DNA from: Pseudomonas sp. Au-Pse12
GTDB lineage: Bacteria; Pseudomonadota; Gammaproteobacteria; Pseudomonadales; Pseudomonadaceae
NCBI RefSeq assembly: GCF_021341665.1
Contig: NZ_JAJTTH010000020.1
Location: 1 to 52,868, forward strand
Direction of reading: 5' to 3'
Length of the DNA: 52,868 nucleotides
In this document: piece by piece, positions 1 through 8,298 of the stretch
Layout: the number at the start of each line of letters is the position of its first letter
Numbering within the stretch: the stretch's first letter is position 1
Made by a program: the position numbers and the translations under genes
The notes under the pieces: generated by a model
Seen by the model: the letters and a program-made list of their open reading frames with translations, nothing else
Told to the model about the DNA's origin: nothing
Database searches by the model: none

Positions 1-117
1 GTGCGAGGCTGCGAAAAGGTCCGCAGGACCTTGCCTGGCGATCGCCAGTCGAGCCTCCAGCGGCCTTGAGATCCGTGCGTCCCTTCGGGCCGTTCGCAGC
101 CTGCGGTAGCGGCTACA
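1..117. repeat. REPIN-like dispersed repeat, cut by window start
   Basis: This stretch matches the element at 29608-29741: it has the same AAGGTCCGCAGGACCTT palindrome, the same CCCTTCGGGCCGTTCGCAGCCTGCGG block and the same GCGGCTACA end. The 5' part lies outside the window. The ends of the complete copy are inverted repeats, typical of paired REP sequences in Pseudomonas intergenic DNA. No gene is visible in it. The ben promoter must lie between here and 224. Confidence 0.8.
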
Positions 118-224
118 AAGCAATCTGCAGAAAACGGATACAGGTCTGCACGCATCGGCTATTGCCCCGCCAACCCCCGTCCTAGCATGGCCCTGCCTGA
201 ATAAAAACAATGGAGGCGGCGGCC

Positions 225-1589
225 ATGTCCCTGCGACCCGAATACCTGCATTCCCTGCTTGAAGAAGACCCCGAACAGGGCGTCTACCGCTGCAAGCGGG
301 AGATGTTCACCGACCCCCGGCTGTTCGACCTGGAGATGCAGCACATCTTCGAAGGCAACTGGCTGTACCTGGCCCACGACAGCCAGATCCCCAACCCCAA
401 CGACTACTACAGCACCACCATGGGCCGGCAGCCGGTGTTCATCGCGCGCAACAAGAACGGCGAACTCAACGCCTTCATCAACGCCTGCAGCCATCGCGGC
501 GCCATGCTCTGCCGGCACAAGACCGGCAACAAGGCGTCCTTCACCTGCCCATTCCACGGCTGGACCTTCAACAACGCCGGCAAGCTGCTCAAAGTCAAGG
601 ACCCGGCCGCCGCGGGCTATCCGGCCAGCTTCAACTGCGAAGGCTCCCACGACCTGACCCGTGTCGCGCGTTTCGAGTCCTACCGCGGTTTCCTGTTCGG
701 CAGCCTTAACCCCGACGTGCTGCCCCTGGTGGAGCACCTGGGCGAGTCGGCGAAGATCATCGACATGATCGTCGACCAGTCCGCCGACGGCCTGGAAGTG
801 CTGCGCGGTTCCTCCAGCTACCTCTATGAAGGCAACTGGAAACTCACCGCCGAGAACGGCGCCGATGGCTACCACGTCAGCTCGGTGCACTGGAACTACG
901 CTGCCACCCAGAACCAGCGCAAGCAGCGCGAAGCCGGGGAAGACATCCGCACCATGAGCGCCGGCACCTGGGCCAAGCAGGGCGGCGGTTTCTACTCCTT
1001 CGACAAGGGCCACATGCTGCTCTGGACCCGCTGGTCCAACCCCGAGGACCGCCCGCTGTACGAGCGCCGTGACGAGCTGGCCCGGGACTTCGGCCAGGCC
1101 CGGGCCGACTGGATGATCGAGAACTCGCGCAACCTGTGCCTGTACCCCAACGTCTACCTGATGGACCAGTTCAGCTCGCAGATCCGCATCGCCCGGCCGA
1201 TCTCCGTGGACCGCACCGAGATCACCATCTACTGCATCGCGCCCAAGGGCGAGAGCGACGAAGCACGGGCCCGGCGCATCCGCCAGTACGAAGATTTCTT
1301 CAACGTCAGCGGCATGGCCACCCCCGACGACCTGGAGGAATTCCGTTCCTGCCAGCTCGGTTACCAGGGCAGCAGCACGGCCTGGAACGACATGTCCCGT
1401 GGTGCCGAGCATTGGGTCCGGGGGGCGGACGAGGCCGCGAAAGAAATCGACCTGCAGCCGATCCTCAGCGGCGTGCGCACCGAAGACGAAGGCCTGTTCG
1501 TGATGCAGCACAAGTACTGGCAGCAGACCCTGCTCGCGGCTCTGGAGCGTGAAGCCTCTCGCCGGATCGACGTGGAGGCCGTGCAATGA
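225..1589 (+). CDS. benA: Benzoate 1,2-dioxygenase, large (alpha) subunit
   Basis: This is the catalytic oxygenase subunit that dihydroxylates benzoate to the cis-1,2-diol in the cytoplasm. The Rieske [2Fe-2S] ligands are visible as C88-x-H90 and C108-x2-H111, and the mononuclear iron site as H217 and H222 in DGYHVSSVH. The 454-residue length is normal for the family. I chose ATG 225 because GGAGG lies at 212-216 with good spacing; an in-frame ATG at 210 would place the ribosome site inside the gene. The sequence follows BenA rather than anthranilate AntA, and a cis-diol dehydrogenase gene follows, which anthranilate dioxygenase does not need. It overlaps benB by 4 nt. No benR-like regulator is visible upstream within the window. 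Confidence 0.95.
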   Translation: MSLRPEYLHSLLEEDPEQGVYRCKREMFTDPRLFDLEMQHIFEGNWLYLAHDSQIPNPNDYYSTTMGRQPVFIARNKNGELNAFINACSHRGAMLCRHKTGNKASFTCPFHGWTFNNAGKLLKVKDPAAAGYPASFNCEGSHDLTRVARFESYRGFLFGSLNPDVLPLVEHLGESAKIIDMIVDQSADGLEVLRGSSSYLYEGNWKLTAENGADGYHVSSVHWNYAATQNQRKQREAGEDIRTMSAGTWAKQGGGFYSFDKGHMLLWTRWSNPEDRPLYERRDELARDFGQARADWMIENSRNLCLYPNVYLMDQFSSQIRIARPISVDRTEITIYCIAPKGESDEARARRIRQYEDFFNVSGMATPDDLEEFRSCQLGYQGSSTAWNDMSRGAEHWVRGADEAAKEIDLQPILSGVRTEDEGLFVMQHKYWQQTLLAALEREASRRIDVEAVQ

Positions 1590-2074
1590 CCATTTCCTAC
1601 GACACCGTGCGCGATTTCCTGTACCGAGAAGCCCGCTACCTGGACGACAAGGACTGGGACAACTGGCTGGAACTCTACGCCCCGGACGCGACCTTCTGGA
1701 TGCCCTCCTGGGACGACAGCGACCAACTGACCGAAGACCCGCAGCGGGAAATCTCGCTGATCTGGTACGGCAACCGCAGCGGCCTGGAAGACCGGGTGTT
1801 CCGCATCAAGACCGAGCGCTCCAGCGCCAGCATTCCCGACACCCGCACCTCCCACAACCTGAGCAATATCGAGCTGCTGGAGCAGGGCGACGGCCTGTGC
1901 AAGCTGCGCTTCAACTGGCACACCCTGAGCTTTCGCTACAAGACCGTGGACAGCTACTTCGGCTGCAGCTTCTACACCCTCGACCTGCGCGGCAAGAGCC
2001 CGCGGATCCTGGCCAAGAAAGTCATCCTGAAGAACGACTACGTTCGCCAGGTCGTCGATATCTACCACCTCTGA
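1586..2074 (+). CDS. benB: Benzoate 1,2-dioxygenase, small (beta) subunit
   Basis: This 162-residue NTF2-fold beta subunit of an aromatic-ring-hydroxylating dioxygenase packs against BenA in the oligomer and has no redox centre of its own. The N-terminal pattern of a short helix followed by RYLDDKDWDNWLELY, and the central TERSSASIPDTRTSH region, are typical of BenB/XylY. Its ATG overlaps the benA stop (ATGA), which suggests translational coupling and a fixed alpha:beta ratio. benC follows after 10 nt. Length and context are fully regular. Confidence 0.94.
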   Translation: MTISYDTVRDFLYREARYLDDKDWDNWLELYAPDATFWMPSWDDSDQLTEDPQREISLIWYGNRSGLEDRVFRIKTERSSASIPDTRTSHNLSNIELLEQGDGLCKLRFNWHTLSFRYKTVDSYFGCSFYTLDLRGKSPRILAKKVILKNDYVRQVVDIYHL

Positions 2075-2084
2075 GGCGACTGCC

Positions 2085-3098
2085 ATGAGCCATCAAATCG
2101 CACTCAATTTCGAAGACGGCGTGACCCGTTTCGTCAACGCCAACCCGGGCGAAACCGTGGCCGACGCCGCCTATCGCCAAGGCATCAACATTCCCCTGGA
2201 CTGCCGCGACGGCGCCTGCGGCACCTGCAAATGCCTGGCCGAAGCCGGGCGCTACGAGCTGGGCGAGGACTACATCGAAGACGCCCTGAGCGCCGACGAG
2301 GCCGAGCAGGGGTTTGTCCTCACTTGCCAGATGCGCGCCTTGAGCGATTGCGTGGTGCGGGTGCCGGCTTCGTCCCAGGTCTGCCGCGCCGGGCAGGGCA
2401 GTTTCCAGGCCCGCATCAGCGCCGTGCGCCAGCTCTCCGACAGCACCATCGCCCTGTCGATCAAGGGCGAAGCCCTGAGCCAGCTGGCGTTCCTGCCGGG
2501 GCAATACGTCAACCTCGGGGTGCCCGGCAGCGAACAAACCCGAGCCTATTCCTTCAGCTCGCTGCAGCGCGACGGCGAGGTCAGTTTCCTGATCCGCAAT
2601 GTGCCCGGCGGCCTGATGAGCAGCTTCCTCACCGGTCTTGCCAAAGCCGGCGACAGCATGACCCTGGCCGGGCCCCTGGGCAGCTTCTACCTGCGGGACA
2701 TCCGCCGGCCCTTGCTGTTGCTGGCGGGCGGCACCGGGCTGGCGCCGTTCACCGCCATGCTGGAGAAAATCGCCGAGCAGGGCAGCGAGCACCCGCTGCA
2801 TTTGATCTACGGCGTGACCAACGATTTCGACCTGGTGGAACTGGAGCGCCTGGAAGACTTTGCCGCGCGCATCCCGCAGTTCAGCTTCAGCGCCTGCGTG
2901 GCCAACCCCGAGAGCCAGTACCCGCGCAAGGGCTACGTGACCCAGCACATCGAACCGGCGCACCTCAACCAGGGCGATGTGGACGTCTACCTGTGCGGGC
3001 CGCCGCCGATGGTCGAGGCGGTGAGCCAGTTCATCCGCGGGCAGGGCATCGCCCCGGCGAACTTCTACTATGAGAAGTTCGCCGCCAGCGCCGCGTAA
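2085..3098 (+). CDS. benC: Benzoate 1,2-dioxygenase electron-transfer reductase
   Basis: This is a one-chain reductase that passes electrons from NADH to the BenAB oxygenase. An N-terminal plant-type [2Fe-2S] ferredoxin domain carries C40, C45, C48 and C81. An FAD-binding domain with RAYSFSS follows in mid-protein, and an NAD-binding domain with GGTGLAPF and CGPPPMVEA closes it. At 337 residues it has the expected length of BenC/XylZ. A GAGG-type ribosome site lies just upstream of ATG 2085. It is third in the ben operon. The unusually long 85-nt gap to benD contains a hairpin. Confidence 0.95.
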   Translation: MSHQIALNFEDGVTRFVNANPGETVADAAYRQGINIPLDCRDGACGTCKCLAEAGRYELGEDYIEDALSADEAEQGFVLTCQMRALSDCVVRVPASSQVCRAGQGSFQARISAVRQLSDSTIALSIKGEALSQLAFLPGQYVNLGVPGSEQTRAYSFSSLQRDGEVSFLIRNVPGGLMSSFLTGLAKAGDSMTLAGPLGSFYLRDIRRPLLLLAGGTGLAPFTAMLEKIAEQGSEHPLHLIYGVTNDFDLVELERLEDFAARIPQFSFSACVANPESQYPRKGYVTQHIEPAHLNQGDVDVYLCGPPPMVEAVSQFIRGQGIAPANFYYEKFAASAA

Positions 3099-3113
3099 AG
3101 AGCGTGCCCCTTG

Positions 3114-3147
3114 GTAGGAGCTGGCCAGCCGGCTCCTACGTGGAGCC
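3114..3147. repeat. REP-like hairpin between benC and benD
   Basis: GTAGGAGC at 3114-3121 pairs with GCTCCTAC at 3132-3139 around a 10-nt loop. An alternative stem, GGCTCC/GGAGCC (3131-3147), overlaps it, so the two cannot form together. There is no U-tract, so it is not a classic terminator. It resembles the common Pseudomonas TAGGAGC..GGC REP sequence and may stabilise the benABC part of the message or limit reading into benD. Confidence 0.6.
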
Positions 3148-3183
3148 GCGTCCTTGCCATCCTTTTGTTCTCACGAGGTCTTC

Positions 3184-3957
3184 ATGAAGCGCTTCCACAA
3201 CCAAGTCGCCCTGGTCACCGGCGCCGCCCAAGGCATCGGCCGTCGCGTCGCCGAACGCCTGGCCGAAGAGGGCGCCCGCGTGGTGCTGGTGGACCGCTCG
3301 GAACTGGTCTTCGAACTGGCCGCCGAACTCAGCCCTCGCTACCCGGTCCTGGCCCTGACCGCCGACCTGGAGCAGTACAGCGAATGCAGCCGGATCATGG
3401 TCGCCGCCGTCGGCCATTTCGGCCGCCTCGATGTGCTGGTCAACAACGTCGGCGGCACCATCTGGGCCAAGCCCTTCGAGCACTACGAGCCGGCGCAGAT
3501 CGAAGCCGAAGTGCGCCGCTCGCTGTTTCCGACCCTGTGGTGCTGCCACGCCGCCTTGCCGCAGATGCTGGAGCAGGGCCGTGGCGCCATCGTCAACGTC
3601 TCGTCCATCGCCACCCGCAGCCTCAACCGCGTGCCCTACGGCGCAGCCAAGGGCGGCATCAACGCATTGACTGCCTGCCTGGCCTTCGAAACCGCCGGCC
3701 GTGGCGTGCGGGTCAACGCCACCGCCCCCGGCGGCACCGAGGCACCGCCGCGGCGCATTCCGCGCAACAGTGCCGAGCCCAGTGCCGAAGAGCAGGCCTG
3801 GTACCAGCAGATCGTCGACCAGACCCTGGATAGCAGCCTGATGCACCGCTACGGCAGCGTTGACGAGCAGGCGGCGGCGATCCTGTTCCTGGCCTCCGAC
3901 GAAGCGTCCTACATCACTGGCACGGTGCTGCCGGTGGGCGGCGGGGATCTGGGCTGA
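3184..3957 (+). CDS. benD: cis-1,6-dihydroxycyclohexa-2,4-diene-1-carboxylate dehydrogenase
   Basis: This short-chain dehydrogenase oxidises and decarboxylates the benzoate cis-diol to catechol with NAD+. The Rossmann motif TGAAQGIG (12-19), NNVG (87-90), the catalytic serines near 140-141, and Y152-x3-K156 are all present in 257 residues. ATG 3184 fits the family N-terminus (MKRFHNQVALVTG); an in-frame start at 3154 would add ten unrelated residues. It closes the ben operon. No benK, benE or cat genes follow on this side: the next gene runs in the opposite direction, so catechol must be handled elsewhere. Confidence 0.94.
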   Translation: MKRFHNQVALVTGAAQGIGRRVAERLAEEGARVVLVDRSELVFELAAELSPRYPVLALTADLEQYSECSRIMVAAVGHFGRLDVLVNNVGGTIWAKPFEHYEPAQIEAEVRRSLFPTLWCCHAALPQMLEQGRGAIVNVSSIATRSLNRVPYGAAKGGINALTACLAFETAGRGVRVNATAPGGTEAPPRRIPRNSAEPSAEEQAWYQQIVDQTLDSSLMHRYGSVDEQAAAILFLASDEASYITGTVLPVGGGDLG

Positions 3958-4104
3958 ACCGGCTCGGCAGGGCAGTGCATCGGCTTGATGCAACTGGCGA
4001 AGCTGATGCCCGCGAGTCCGCCTGTTGGGCGTTGCCCCGCTGCTGACGGCTCAGGCGGTGCTCGAACGGGGGTTGATAAACGCCGTGGCCCCGTGGCCGT
4101 GGCG

Positions 4105-5145
4105 TCAAGGCAAACGCAAACTGGGCAGCGCTGCCTTGCCCTCGGCCGACAGCACCGGCGCCAGCTGTTCCCAGGTGAAACTCAGCTCATTGTCGCAACT
4201 GTCACCGTAGGCGGGGGTCGAGAGTTGCAGGCCTTGGGTGTTGAAGCTCAGGTCGTAGTTCGAATAGCTGCTGACGGCCGGGCAATCGGCGTCCTTGGTG
4301 GTCTGCTTTTCGAGCCAGGTGGCGAAGCCGGGGGCCAGTTTCACCTGGCCGGAGTAGGCGTCGTACCACTGCCGGCGGCCGCCCAGCCAGGTCCAGGGGT
4401 CGACGCTTTCGCCGGTCTTGAGGTTCCAGCTGTGCAGGCCCCAGCTGATGCCATTGCGTCCGGTGCCGGCGGCCCAGCGATAGAACCTGACGGTGAGCCA
4501 CTGCGACGACCAATAGTGGGGCTCGACGGTGATTTCGCTGGTGTAGCCGGAGCCGTTGCGGCCCAGGTATTCGCGGCGCTCGCTGAAAAATTCCTCCTGG
4601 CCCTCGGGGCTGATGGCCAGGCGCTCCAACTGTCGGTTGATGTTCTTCAGCGCCGGGCTGTCCCCCTCCAACCTGAGGCTGACCTGGGCGCCTTGGGTCC
4701 TGAGCTGGTAGCGGTGTTCGCCGAAGCGCTTGTTCACCACCTTGAGCGCCAGCGGCGCAGCCTCCATTGGACCGTTGTAGGCATCGCCACCACAGCCTTC
4801 GGTACTGATGCGGGTCAGTGCCAAGGGTAACGGCGCAGCGCCCGGAGCCTTGCTCCAGGTGCCGCTCAGGTGATCGCCCTGGGGCGCGTCGAGCTGCCAG
4901 AAGCCGGTCTTGCGGTCCTCGACCCAGGGCTCGCCGGCCTGGGCCTGAGTCAGCTGGATCGGCGTGACAAAACGCTGGTAGTAGTAGCTGCCGTTGCTGT
5001 TGGGGGCGGCGTTGAAGCAGGCGGTAATCGCCGATTTCCCCAGGGTGCCTTGCCATACCCCAGCGAGGTCGGTGGAGGCGGCGCTGGCGTGCGCTGAAAC
5101 ACCGGCCAGGGCCAGCAGGGCCAAGAGGGACAGAGGCTTGAGCAT
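4105..5145 (-). CDS. Secreted protein of a local GTLG-motif family
   Basis: I do not recognise an established family. The protein is 346 residues with a clear Sec signal peptide (MLKPLSLLALLALAGVSAHA). The mature N-terminus reads GVWQGTLGKSAI, followed by GSYYYQRFVTPIQL and, further on, SGTW...PLPLAL. The same order of motifs occurs in the 228-residue protein at 16987-17673 and, more weakly, in the 322-residue protein at 16019-16987, so the three look like paralogues. The long C-terminal half is rich in aromatic residues. I chose ATG 5145 for the signal peptide and the GGAAG 8 nt upstream; the open frame extends 97 codons further but would bury the signal. It is likely periplasmic or outer-surface, function unknown. 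Confidence 0.8.
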   Translation of the reverse strand: MLKPLSLLALLALAGVSAHASAASTDLAGVWQGTLGKSAITACFNAAPNSNGSYYYQRFVTPIQLTQAQAGEPWVEDRKTGFWQLDAPQGDHLSGTWSKAPGAAPLPLALTRISTEGCGGDAYNGPMEAAPLALKVVNKRFGEHRYQLRTQGAQVSLRLEGDSPALKNINRQLERLAISPEGQEEFFSERREYLGRNGSGYTSEITVEPHYWSSQWLTVRFYRWAAGTGRNGISWGLHSWNLKTGESVDPWTWLGGRRQWYDAYSGQVKLAPGFATWLEKQTTKDADCPAVSSYSNYDLSFNTQGLQLSTPAYGDSCDNELSFTWEQLAPVLSAEGKAALPSLRLP

Positions 5146-5228
5146 GGGGATCGGACTTCCAGTTGTCTGACGGGCGCGCATCATAGCTGAAACGCGGCGG
5201 CCGATGCCTCGGCCCTGCGCGCCGCCGA

Positions 5229-6611
5229 CTAAAGCGCCGGTTTCAGCAGCAAGCGCGCGCACAACCCGCCCTCGGGCCGATTGTGCAATTCCAGGTGGCC
5301 ACCGATCTTGCTGACGATCATCTGCACGATCGCCAGCCCCAACCCGGCGCCATGGGCGTTGCCCTGGCTGTAGAAGCGCTCCAGCAAACGCCCGCGATCT
5401 TTTTCGTCGATACCCGGTCCTGCGTCTTCCACGCACAGGTGCATGGCGCCATCGGCCTGGGGCCGCAGGCCAACCCGCACTTCGCTGCCTGCGGGGGCAA
5501 AGTTCAGGGCGTTGGTCACCAGGTTCTGCAGGGCAATGGCCAGGGCCACCGGGTCGGTGTCGATCTGCCAGCCTTCTTCGCCTTCCAGTACCAGTTCGAC
5601 CTCTTTCTCCAGGGCCAGGGGCGTCAGTTCTGCCAGCTCTTCGCGCACCAGGGCGCTGAGATCGACCCGGCTCAGGCGCGGGCTGTGCAACTGCGGCTCG
5701 ATGCGCGCCATGGTCAGCAGCTGGCTGGCGATACGCGTGGCGCGGTCGACGCCGTTGACCAGAAAGTCCAGGGCTTCCCGGCGCTGTTCCGGGGTGCCGG
5801 CACTCTGGGCGTTCTGCGCATGAATCCGCAAAATCGCCAGGGGCGTGCGCAGCTCATGGGCGGCGTCGGCGATAAAGCGCCGCTCACGCTCCAGCAGGCT
5901 GTCGATCTGGGCCAGTAACTGGTTGAGGGCGGTCTGCATCGGCTCCAGGTCCTGGGGCAGGGGCTGCAAGCTCAGGGGCTGCAGGGTTTCGCTGCTGCGC
6001 CCGCGAATGGCCCGGGCCATGGCCCGCAGCGGCGCCAGGCCCCAGCCGATGGTCAGCCAGATCAGCAGCGCCAGCAGCGGCACGCCGATCAGGGTCGGCC
6101 ACAAGGTGTGGCGCACGATGCGCTGGATCAGGTCCTGGCGAATGTCATCGCGTTCGCCCACCCAGATCAGCAGGCCCTGCTGCGGGTCGGCCAGCAGGAA
6201 GGCGCACCAGTCCTTGCCGTTTTCCAGGATGTCGTGGGCCCCCAGGGTGGTGGGCGGCGCCTCCAGCAGCGGGGCCTCGGCGGAGCGCATCAACAACTGG
6301 CCGTCGTTGCGCCAGACCTGGAAGGTCAGGCGGGTTTCATAGGGGTGGGCGGCGCCGTCCACGCCGACCCGGCTCATGGCCTGGTCGAAGGCCTGGTGCA
6401 GGCGCTCCCAGTCCGCCGCGTCCGTCTGTTGAGCCGGGTCGCGCTGGCGCAGCACCCCTTGCAGCAGCCGCGCGCTCTGGGCCAGCTGGGCGTCGTAGAC
6501 CTCTTCGATTTCATGGTGGCTGTCGCGCAGCACCAGCCAGCTGATCAGCAAGTCCCCCAGCAGCACCAGCACCAGGACCGGCAGCAGGATCCGCGTGCGC
6601 ACCGAGTTCAT
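5229..6611 (-). CDS. Sensor histidine kinase (QseC/PmrB/TctE-like)
   Basis: This 460-residue inner-membrane kinase has a first transmembrane helix at about 8-28, a periplasmic sensor region to about 170, a second helix at about 171-190 and a HAMP-like linker. The HisKA motif FIADAAHELRTPLA has the phospho-acceptor His252. ATPase N- and G-boxes follow (NLVTNALNFAPAG, VEDAGPGID, GAGLGLAIV). It overlaps the response-regulator gene upstream by 4 nt and so is its cognate kinase. The small periplasmic PepSY protein and the cytochrome b561 encoded divergently are probable targets. The inducing signal cannot be read from the sequence. Confidence 0.9.
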   Translation of the reverse strand: MNSVRTRILLPVLVLVLLGDLLISWLVLRDSHHEIEEVYDAQLAQSARLLQGVLRQRDPAQQTDAADWERLHQAFDQAMSRVGVDGAAHPYETRLTFQVWRNDGQLLMRSAEAPLLEAPPTTLGAHDILENGKDWCAFLLADPQQGLLIWVGERDDIRQDLIQRIVRHTLWPTLIGVPLLALLIWLTIGWGLAPLRAMARAIRGRSSETLQPLSLQPLPQDLEPMQTALNQLLAQIDSLLERERRFIADAAHELRTPLAILRIHAQNAQSAGTPEQRREALDFLVNGVDRATRIASQLLTMARIEPQLHSPRLSRVDLSALVREELAELTPLALEKEVELVLEGEEGWQIDTDPVALAIALQNLVTNALNFAPAGSEVRVGLRPQADGAMHLCVEDAGPGIDEKDRGRLLERFYSQGNAHGAGLGLAIVQMIVSKIGGHLELHNRPEGGLCARLLLKPAL

Positions 6612-7270
6612 GGCTTGAGCTCCAGCACATAACCGACGCCGCGCACGGTGCGGATCAGTTCGCCGCAGAGCTTCTTGCGCAGGTTGTGGATCAGCACTTC
6701 CAGGGTGTTGCTCTCGACCCGGTCCTGCCAGCCGTACAGCGCACGGGACAAGCGCTCGCGGGTCACCACCTTGCCCGGGCGCACCATCAGCTGGTGCAGC
6801 AACTGGTATTCCATGGGCGTGAGCACCACCTCGGCGTCCTGGTAGTGCACCTGCTGGTTGGCCGGGTCGAGGCAGATGCCGGCGTGCTCCAGCAGCGGCT
6901 GGGCACGACCCTGGCTGCGGCGCAGCAGGGCGCGGACCCGGGCCTTGAATTCCTCGACATCGAAGGGCTTGACCAGGTAGTCGTCGGCCCCGGCATCCAG
7001 CCCGGCGATGCGCTCGGCGGTGCCGTCGCGGGCGGTGAGAATCAGCACCGGCAGGTCCTGGCGGGCGGCGCGCAATTGCTGCAACAGCTCCAGGCCGTCG
7101 AGCCGCGGCAGGCCCAGGTCCAGCAGCAACAGGTCGAAGCTTTCCGTGCGCAGGGCATGCAGGGCGCTGGCGCCGTCTTGCAGCCAGTCCAGGGTGTAGC
7201 CTTCGGCGCTCAGGGCCACGCGGATGCCCTGGCCGAGGGCACGATCATCTTCGACAAGCAGCAGGCGCAT
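6608..7270 (-). CDS. OmpR-family response regulator (QseB/PmrA-like)
   Basis: The protein has 220 residues: an N-terminal receiver with acidic pair E7-D8-D9, phosphorylated Asp51 and Lys101, then a C-terminal winged-helix domain ending in LIRTVRGVGYVLELKP. It is first in a two-gene operon with the kinase. The divergent intergenic region contains a direct repeat CTTAGT-N5-CTTAGT, laid out like a PmrA/QseB box, so autoregulation plus control of the PepSY/b561 operon is likely. That regulatory link is inference. Which named system this is (qseBC, pmrAB or another) cannot be settled from sequence alone. Confidence 0.9.
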   Translation of the reverse strand: MRLLLVEDDRALGQGIRVALSAEGYTLDWLQDGASALHALRTESFDLLLLDLGLPRLDGLELLQQLRAARQDLPVLILTARDGTAERIAGLDAGADDYLVKPFDVEEFKARVRALLRRSQGRAQPLLEHAGICLDPANQQVHYQDAEVVLTPMEYQLLHQLMVRPGKVVTRERLSRALYGWQDRVESNTLEVLIHNLRKKLCGELIRTVRGVGYVLELKP

Positions 7271-7376
7271 GGGCGGTTCTCGGTAGGGCGAGGAGCAGGG
7301 AAGGGGCGCATGATGACGCCGGCCAGGGTTCGCCGGCAGGGGTTTTAGGCGGGGAAAATGTTACCGCGCGTTGCCA

Positions 7377-7393
7377 ACTAAGCTTTCACTAAG
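7377..7393 (-). promoter_or_regulatory. Candidate response-regulator box, CTTAGT-N5-CTTAGT
   Basis: On the minus strand two identical hexamers CTTAGT are separated by exactly 5 nt, an 11-bp period that puts both on one face of the helix. PmrA/QseB-type regulators bind CTTAA-type half-sites with a 5-nt spacer. The site lies between the divergent response-regulator gene (start 7270) and the PepSY gene (start 7441). Confidence 0.6.
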
Positions 7394-7440
7394 CTTGGTT
7401 TTGCACAGTGGAATCTCCCCCATTACCGGAGCGTTTTTCC

Positions 7441-7707
7441 ATGCGCAACATCCTGCTGCTGTCCCTGGTTCTCGCCAGCCCCCTGGCCCTCGCCGGCCCG
7501 CAATGCACCACCGCCGAACGCTCGCAATGGCAAGACCAGAAAGCCTTCCAGGAACAGCTCAAGGCCCAGGGCTACCAGATCAGCAAGTTCAAGGTCACCG
7601 ACGGCAACTGCTACGAGATCTACGGCTTCGACAAGGACCAGCGCAAGGTCGAGATCTACCACGACCCGGTCACCGGCAAGGCGGTGAAGACCGAGATCAA
7701 AGGCTGA
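7441..7707 (+). CDS. PepSY-domain periplasmic protein
   Basis: This is an 88-residue secreted protein with signal peptide MRNILLLSLVLASPLALA, followed by a PepSY-like fold: a helix, then KVTDGNCYEIYGFDKDQRKVEIYHDPVTGKAV. Such proteins are often encoded next to QseBC/PmrAB-type systems and bind or modulate periplasmic partners. Its stop overlaps the next start (TGATG), so it is coupled to the cytochrome b561 gene. The candidate regulator box about 50 nt upstream suggests control by the divergent two-component system. The two cysteines are an oddity; they may form a disulfide. Confidence 0.85.
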   Translation: MRNILLLSLVLASPLALAGPQCTTAERSQWQDQKAFQEQLKAQGYQISKFKVTDGNCYEIYGFDKDQRKVEIYHDPVTGKAVKTEIKG

Positions 7708-8252
7708 TGCCAGAAGCTGCCCTGCGGCTGTGGGACCCGTTGGTGCGACTGTTTCACCTGTCCATCGCCGGGGTCTTTATCGGCAACTACTTCTTCAATG
7801 AGGCCGGTGACGACTGGCACGTCTGGCTGGGCTACTACGCCATGGCCTGGCTGCTGTTGCGCACGCTGTGGGGTTTTGTCGGGCCGCGCAGTGCGCGCTG
7901 GTCCGACTTCTGGCCGACCCGGGCCCGGCTGGCGGGGCATCTGCGCTCGCTGTTGGCCGGGCGCCCCGAGCACCGCCTGGGGCATTCGCCCCTCGGGGCT
8001 TTAGTGATGGTGCTAATGCTCCTGGCCTTGTTGCTGATCGGTATCAGCGGTTTCTTGATGGAGGAGGTCGATGCCCTGTGGGGCGCCGACTGGCCGCTGC
8101 AAGTGCACGAAACCAGCGCTGATCTGCTGCTGGGGCTGGTGCTGCTGCACATGTGCGCGGCGATATTTGAAAGCTTCCAGGTGCGCGACAACCTGCCGTT
8201 ATCGATGCTCACCGGCCGCCGCCGGCCCTTGCCGGGCAGTGCTAAGCGCTAA
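7707..8252 (+). CDS. Cytochrome b561 family protein
   Basis: This is a 181-residue four-helix membrane protein. The histidines expected as haem b ligands are present: one in helix 1 (RLFHLSIAG), one in the HxxLG segment (DDWHVWLGYY), and two in the last helices (QVHETSADLLLGLVLLHM). The family moves electrons across the inner membrane, often from quinol to periplasmic acceptors. It starts at the ATG overlapping the PepSY stop, so both form one operon probably driven by the adjacent two-component system. No haem-binding thiosulfate or nickel-hydrogenase partner is nearby. Confidence 0.88.
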   Translation: MPEAALRLWDPLVRLFHLSIAGVFIGNYFFNEAGDDWHVWLGYYAMAWLLLRTLWGFVGPRSARWSDFWPTRARLAGHLRSLLAGRPEHRLGHSPLGALVMVLMLLALLLIGISGFLMEEVDALWGADWPLQVHETSADLLLGLVLLHMCAAIFESFQVRDNLPLSMLTGRRRPLPGSAKR

Positions 8253-8298
8253 TGGTTTTTTCCCTTGTTCCCACCCTGTATTTGCCACGGGTTCCTGT

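Noticed and set aside
159..1586. Long minus-strand open frame opposite benA (and similar long frames opposite other GC-rich genes)
   Set aside because: High third-position G+C leaves antisense frames open; the plus-strand genes have motifs, ribosome sites and operon context, the antisense frames have none.
225..3098. Anthranilate dioxygenase (antABC) as alternative name for the first three genes
   Set aside because: The large subunit follows the BenA sequence pattern and a cis-diol dehydrogenase gene (benD) follows, which anthranilate dioxygenation does not need.
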